17,218 bases of DNA from CAMBDR01 sp046597185 (GTDB taxonomy: Bacteria > Pseudomonadota > Gammaproteobacteria > Burkholderiales > Burkholderiaceae_D). The stretch lies in NCBI GenBank assembly GCA_046597185.1, contig JBKJLF010000624.1, positions 1 through 17,218 on the forward strand, given 5' to 3'. Shown here in pieces: positions 14,916-17,218 of the stretch (position 1 is its first letter; each line of letters opens with the position of its first letter). The notes beneath the pieces are model-generated. The model saw only the letters and a program-made list of their open reading frames with translations. It made no database searches and was not told the DNA's origin. Position numbers and translations under genes: made by a program.

Positions 14916-15545
14916 GTGACCATTCTCTCCCCCATGCGCCCCGAGGCCTATGATGCTTATCTTGAGCAAGCCATCGCGGGTTATGCACACGACAATGTGG
15001 CGGCAGGCCGCTGGCCCCAAGCCAGCGCGCTTGAACATTCGCGCGCAGACTTTGCGCAATTGCTGCCACAAGGCTTGGCCACGCCCGGCAACTATTTGTT
15101 TGAGATTAGAGCGGACGAAACCGGCCCCGTTGTGGGCGTGATCTGGTTTGCCGTGACCGAACAAAATGGCATGCCGGTGGCGTTTGTGTATGATGTTGAA
15201 ATCAAACCGGAATGGCAGCGCCAAGGGCATGCCATGCGTGCGTTCAAGGCATTGGAGCCACTGGTAAAAGAGTTGGGTTTGTCGCGCATTGGCTTGCACG
15301 TTTTTGCCAATAACCCTGGCGCGCAAGCCTTGTATGCCAGGCTGGGCTATGATGTGGTGAGTTTGAATATGGCTAAACAACTTGGCACAAAACCGCAGGG
15401 CAAACAGGCCCACAAGTTGAGGAGAGCAGTGCAGGCACGGCAAACAAGGCGAGCACCGCAAAAAAAGGCATTTATGGCGAAGCAAAAGCCGATGAATTCA
15501 TGCAGAGTGGTGGATTTGAAAAACTTAATCATGATGGCCGATTAA
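14916..15545 (+). CDS. GNAT family N-acetyltransferase with an out-of-place C-terminal tail
   Basis: Cytoplasmic acetyl-CoA-dependent acetyltransferase; substrate unknown. From GTG 14916, preceded by AAAAGGA six bases upstream, it has 209 residues; the frame is open to 14751 but the upstream part is a poor start. The GNAT fold spans about residues 1-156: VYDVEIKPEWQRQGHAMRAF (91-110) is motif A with the acetyl-CoA loop QRQGHA, and FANNPGAQALYARLGYDVVSLNM (130-152) is motif B and the last strand. The domain is complete at about LNMAKQL. The remaining 53 residues are very basic, rich in Arg/Lys/Gln, and look like an out-of-frame reading of the DNA that, in the -1 frame, encodes the linker and start of the PoNe-type toxin. 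The native C-terminus has probably been replaced by recombination. An in-phase A AAA AAG lies at 15461-15467. Confidence 0.85.
   Translation: MTILSPMRPEAYDAYLEQAIAGYAHDNVAAGRWPQASALEHSRADFAQLLPQGLATPGNYLFEIRADETGPVVGVIWFAVTEQNGMPVAFVYDVEIKPEWQRQGHAMRAFKALEPLVKELGLSRIGLHVFANNPGAQALYARLGYDVVSLNMAKQLGTKPQGKQAHKLRRAVQARQTRRAPQKKAFMAKQKPMNSCRVVDLKNLIMMAD
15377..15499 (+). other. In-frame upstream part of the toxin module without a start codon
   Basis: In the toxin frame the sequence is open back to a TAA at 15374-15376, and reads as a flexible linker (QTGPQVEESSAGTANKAS) followed by KKGIYGEAKADEF, which joins directly to the ATG at 15500. YGE...ADEF looks like the conserved first helix of the nuclease domain. 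No ATG, GTG or TTG is present in this stretch, so it is coding only by frameshift or a non-canonical start, or is the remnant of a longer polymorphic toxin. Confidence 0.7.
15461..15467 (+). other. A AAA AAG heptamer, candidate -1 frameshift site
   Basis: In the GNAT frame the codons CAA AAA AAG place the heptamer A AAA AAG in exact phase for -1 slippage, as in E. coli dnaX. Slippage would move ribosomes into the toxin frame (next codons GGC ATT TAT). AAGG lies 11 bases upstream; no strong downstream hairpin is apparent. Site seen, function inferred. Confidence 0.45.
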
Positions 15546-15850
15546 CACAAATTACCGATACACCAGCAGGCAAGGGCATTGATGGCATTTGGAAAAACAC
15601 GAATCCACCACCGGACTTTGTCATTTCTGAGGCGAAGTTTGGTAAATCCAAACTTGGAAGCACCCTTGATGGCAAACAGATGAGCGACGATTGGTTGACG
15701 GGCGTCAATACTGGTTTTGACCGCCTTAAGGCTGCGGTTGGCCCGAAAAAGGCGACAGAAATTCTTGACGCAATCAATGAAGGTCGTGTTGAGAAATGGC
15801 TACCACATATTGATGAAGCAGGTGTAGTCACCAAAAAGATTATCTACTAA
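15500..15850 (+). CDS. PoNe-type DNase toxin domain, orphan C-terminal module
   Basis: C-terminal toxin domain of the polymorphic nuclease effector (PoNe) class, a PD-(D/E)xK DNase that kills neighbouring cells when delivered by type VI or similar systems; that role is family knowledge. From ATG 15500 there are 116 residues, with D28 in GKGIDGIW (24-31), E44 and K46 in FVISEAKFG (40-48), and the hallmark QMSDDW (60-65). These form the expected D...ExK core. The delivery part (Rhs, PAAR, VgrG or adhesin) is absent, the domain's first helix lies upstream of this ATG (15464-15499), and no Shine-Dalgarno precedes it. It is therefore truncated at this start, or expressed by frameshift from the GNAT gene, or silent. 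The PoNi-type immunity gene follows after 55 bp of very AT-rich DNA. Confidence 0.7.
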   Translation: MQSGGFEKLNHDGRLTQITDTPAGKGIDGIWKNTNPPPDFVISEAKFGKSKLGSTLDGKQMSDDWLTGVNTGFDRLKAAVGPKKATEILDAINEGRVEKWLPHIDEAGVVTKKIIY

Positions 15851-15905
15851 AAAATAAATTAATTAATAAATAAATTGAAAATTATTTACCCCATGCGAGG
15901 CAGAT

Positions 15906-16661
15906 ATGCGTGATCACCTGATGTCCGAATCCTATTTTGATGAACTTATTAAATTTACTGAAGAAACTGCAATCACCCGCAGCACCATTAAAGCACGAAG
16001 TGGAATTGGGAAAGATCCCAAATTCCATGCACAATATGTTTTTACCATTTTTAAAAATCACTGCGAATTAATTTTTCAACGCTATACCAGAGGTGACGCC
16101 GTTGATGACTTAAAAGGCTTATTCCCGGTGATGGTTGATGCTTGGGAGTGGGCCTACCAGGAGGAAATAAAAGTCTTCACAGAAAGTGAACTTGAAAATC
16201 GGAAAAATTTCGCTTTGAATCTGGATTTTTACGTATTATGTATGTGGATCATATCCATTGCGGTATGCCTGAATATTGACGATGTGCTGTTTAAACGCAT
16301 TGTATTGCTTTCGCAAAATGAGGGAGTAGATTTCCTTTTTGAGAAAATAATTGCCTCCAGAATTATTGGTCGAAAAATCCCACGCACATTATGCTACCCT
16401 ACAACCTGGCAAGGCTTGATGGACGCTGCCGAAGAAGACAATATTCGTGATAGAAATATTGCAATGAGGCGATTCCTGACTGGTTGGTATCCAAGCCTTA
16501 CGAAAACATACTGGCATAACTGTCACAAAGGCGTTGAGGGCGGTGGGTATTTTGGTTACTGGTGTTTTGAGGCGGCGGGCATCGTAAAAGCATATGGATT
16601 TCCCGATAGTGAATTTCGTGATATGCCGCATTACCCACAAGATATTATTATCGCCCGTTAG
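15906..16661 (+). CDS. PoNi-type immunity protein (DUF1910/DUF1911)
   Basis: Cytoplasmic immunity protein of 251 residues expected to bind and block the PoNe-type DNase encoded just upstream. N-terminal half (~1-115) is the helical DUF1910-like part. The C-terminal half (~118-248) has DUF1911 marks: CLNIDDVLFKRIVLLSQNEG (121-140), LTGWYPSLTKTYWHNCHKGV (191-210), GGYFGYWCFEAAGIVKAYG (213-231) and FRDMPHYPQDI (237-247). GAGG lies 5 bases before the ATG; a second ATG at 15921 is less well placed. Low GC and A/T-ending codons differ sharply from the genes left of 15000, pointing to horizontal transfer. Pairing with the toxin follows the usual gene order of such cassettes. Confidence 0.87.
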   Translation: MRDHLMSESYFDELIKFTEETAITRSTIKARSGIGKDPKFHAQYVFTIFKNHCELIFQRYTRGDAVDDLKGLFPVMVDAWEWAYQEEIKVFTESELENRKNFALNLDFYVLCMWIISIAVCLNIDDVLFKRIVLLSQNEGVDFLFEKIIASRIIGRKIPRTLCYPTTWQGLMDAAEEDNIRDRNIAMRRFLTGWYPSLTKTYWHNCHKGVEGGGYFGYWCFEAAGIVKAYGFPDSEFRDMPHYPQDIIIAR

Positions 16662-16932
16662 GCTACGCGGCTATGGGGGTAGTGGCAAAAACCGGGTTCA
16701 TCGCCTTTTTTGTGAACAAAGGCGATTTCAACAGCGCCAGTTGCTGCCATCAACTTAGTTAGCGAACTTTGCGCAGATTAGGTAAGTTGTATCTGCATCT
16801 TGGCAATAGCGCCGGCAATACGCGCTGTCGTGTCGCATCTTCGGTCACAAAATTTATTGTTTGTGAATGAGTATTGGCAATCCAGGGCAATACTATTGCA
16901 TAATTGGTAGGTACACATTTGCCGCAGCTATC
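16662..16932. other. 271-bp intergenic region with two inverted repeats
   Basis: Contains a 9-bp perfect inverted repeat (ATCGCCTTT at 16700-16708, AAAGGCGAT at 16718-16726), which might end the immunity-gene transcript although no T run follows, and a 7-bp one (AGTATTG at 16870-16876, CAATACT at 16888-16894) just upstream of the last gene, which could be an operator. No gene seen between 16662 and 16866. Confidence 0.5.
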
Positions 16933-17218
16933 ATGTCTTTAAATCCCGATTCTATCTTTATTCGATTGTTACTCTGGCCCCATGGTCCGGCGCTATCTGA
17001 GCAGCTCGCGGCACTCGTTTTGCTCGACCAAGGCTTCACCGACCTTGATCCGAGCCAGAGGCGTGGTGGGCCTGATGGCGGGAAAGACGCAGTTTGTAAG
17101 AAAGACGGAAAAAAATGGATAATGGCGGTATTTTTTCCTGGGCATCCGCAATCTTTTCGATATATAAGGAAAAAATTCAAAGAAGACCTGGCTGGTGTGA
17201 AAAAAAATGACGCAGTTG
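16933..17218 (+). CDS. Partial gene: restriction-endonuclease-like N-terminal domain, possibly defence-related
   Basis: Runs off the right edge; 95 codons visible from ATG 16933. Residues ~15-45 give a helix (LWPHGPALSEQLAALVLLDQG) and then FTDLDPSQRRGGPDGGKD. The GGPDGGKD turn resembles the Asp motif of Mrr-like PD-(D/E)xK domains, followed by a strand KKWIMAVFFP where such nucleases usually carry an (E/Q)xK pair. Here that pair is missing, so the domain may be inactive as a nuclease and serve in sensing. FRYIRKKFKEDLAG follows as a helix. Similar N-terminal domains occur in multidomain defence proteins, but that is inference. An in-frame ATG at 16867 would add 22 unlikely residues. No clear Shine-Dalgarno at either start. 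Confidence 0.6.
   Translation, partial: MSLNPDSIFIRLLLWPHGPALSEQLAALVLLDQGFTDLDPSQRRGGPDGGKDAVCKKDGKKWIMAVFFPGHPQSFRYIRKKFKEDLAGVKKNDAV

Noticed and set aside
16893..17180. Minus-strand frame of 95 codons at the right end
   Set aside because: Overlaps the plus-strand partial gene, which shows a better structured domain; the minus-strand product is Ser/Pro-rich with no motif.
1..17218. Search for insertion sequences, tRNA genes, CRISPR arrays, integrases and phage genes
   Set aside because: No transposase, integrase or phage protein motifs, no tRNA cloverleaf and no regularly spaced repeats were found; the island at the right end shows no visible mobility gene within the window.

Overview
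The window looks like chromosomal DNA of a betaproteobacterium, most likely Burkholderiales and probably an Oxalobacteraceae-like species. That placement is an inference from the PEP-CTERM exported protein, an Atm1-type ABC exporter, an AroF-like DAHP synthase followed by a DUF2809 membrane protein, and moderate-to-high GC with GCGC-rich third positions. I see no rRNA, tRNA, CRISPR array or insertion sequence.

Layout. Positions 1-1399 (minus) hold the N-terminal part of a Tat-exported PhoD-type alkaline phosphatase, cut by the window edge, preceded by a YciA-like acyl-CoA thioesterase. Positions 1500-3317 (plus) encode a complete Atm1/HMT-type ABC half-transporter. Positions 3382-6306 (minus) encode a large soluble TPR-GAF histidine kinase. 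Positions 6587-10326 (minus) are a probable two-gene export operon: a 1014-aa ExeM/NucH-like extracellular endonuclease, then a PEP-CTERM protein, ended by a good intrinsic terminator at 6485-6525. A 619-bp gap (10327-10945) separates this from the plus-strand pair aroF-DUF2809 (10946-12397). Next come a small exported Cys-rich protein (minus, with an A7G10 homopolymer in its leader), a small cytoplasmic protein (minus), a secreted protein with possible propeller-like repeats (plus) and a GNAT acetyltransferase (plus).

From about 15377 to the right edge the character changes to an accessory region. The last codons of the GNAT gene run into an orphan C-terminal DNase-toxin module of the PoNe type (PD-(D/E)xK fold, GID...EAK...QMSDDW). 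It is followed by an AT-rich gene for its PoNi-type immunity protein (DUF1910/DUF1911). The toxin module has no N-terminal delivery part and no convincing start of its own. It is, however, in the -1 frame of the GNAT gene, exactly downstream of an in-phase A AAA AAG heptamer, the sequence that drives -1 slippage in dnaX. The window ends inside a gene whose N-terminus resembles a degenerate restriction-endonuclease-like domain (GGPDGGKD), possibly a defence protein.

How the genes work together: the first 15 kb are mostly independent housekeeping or envelope functions (phosphate scavenging, thioesterase, export, signalling, extracellular DNA degradation, aromatic amino acid entry). The most unusual object is the right-end toxin/immunity cassette and its junction with the acetyltransferase.
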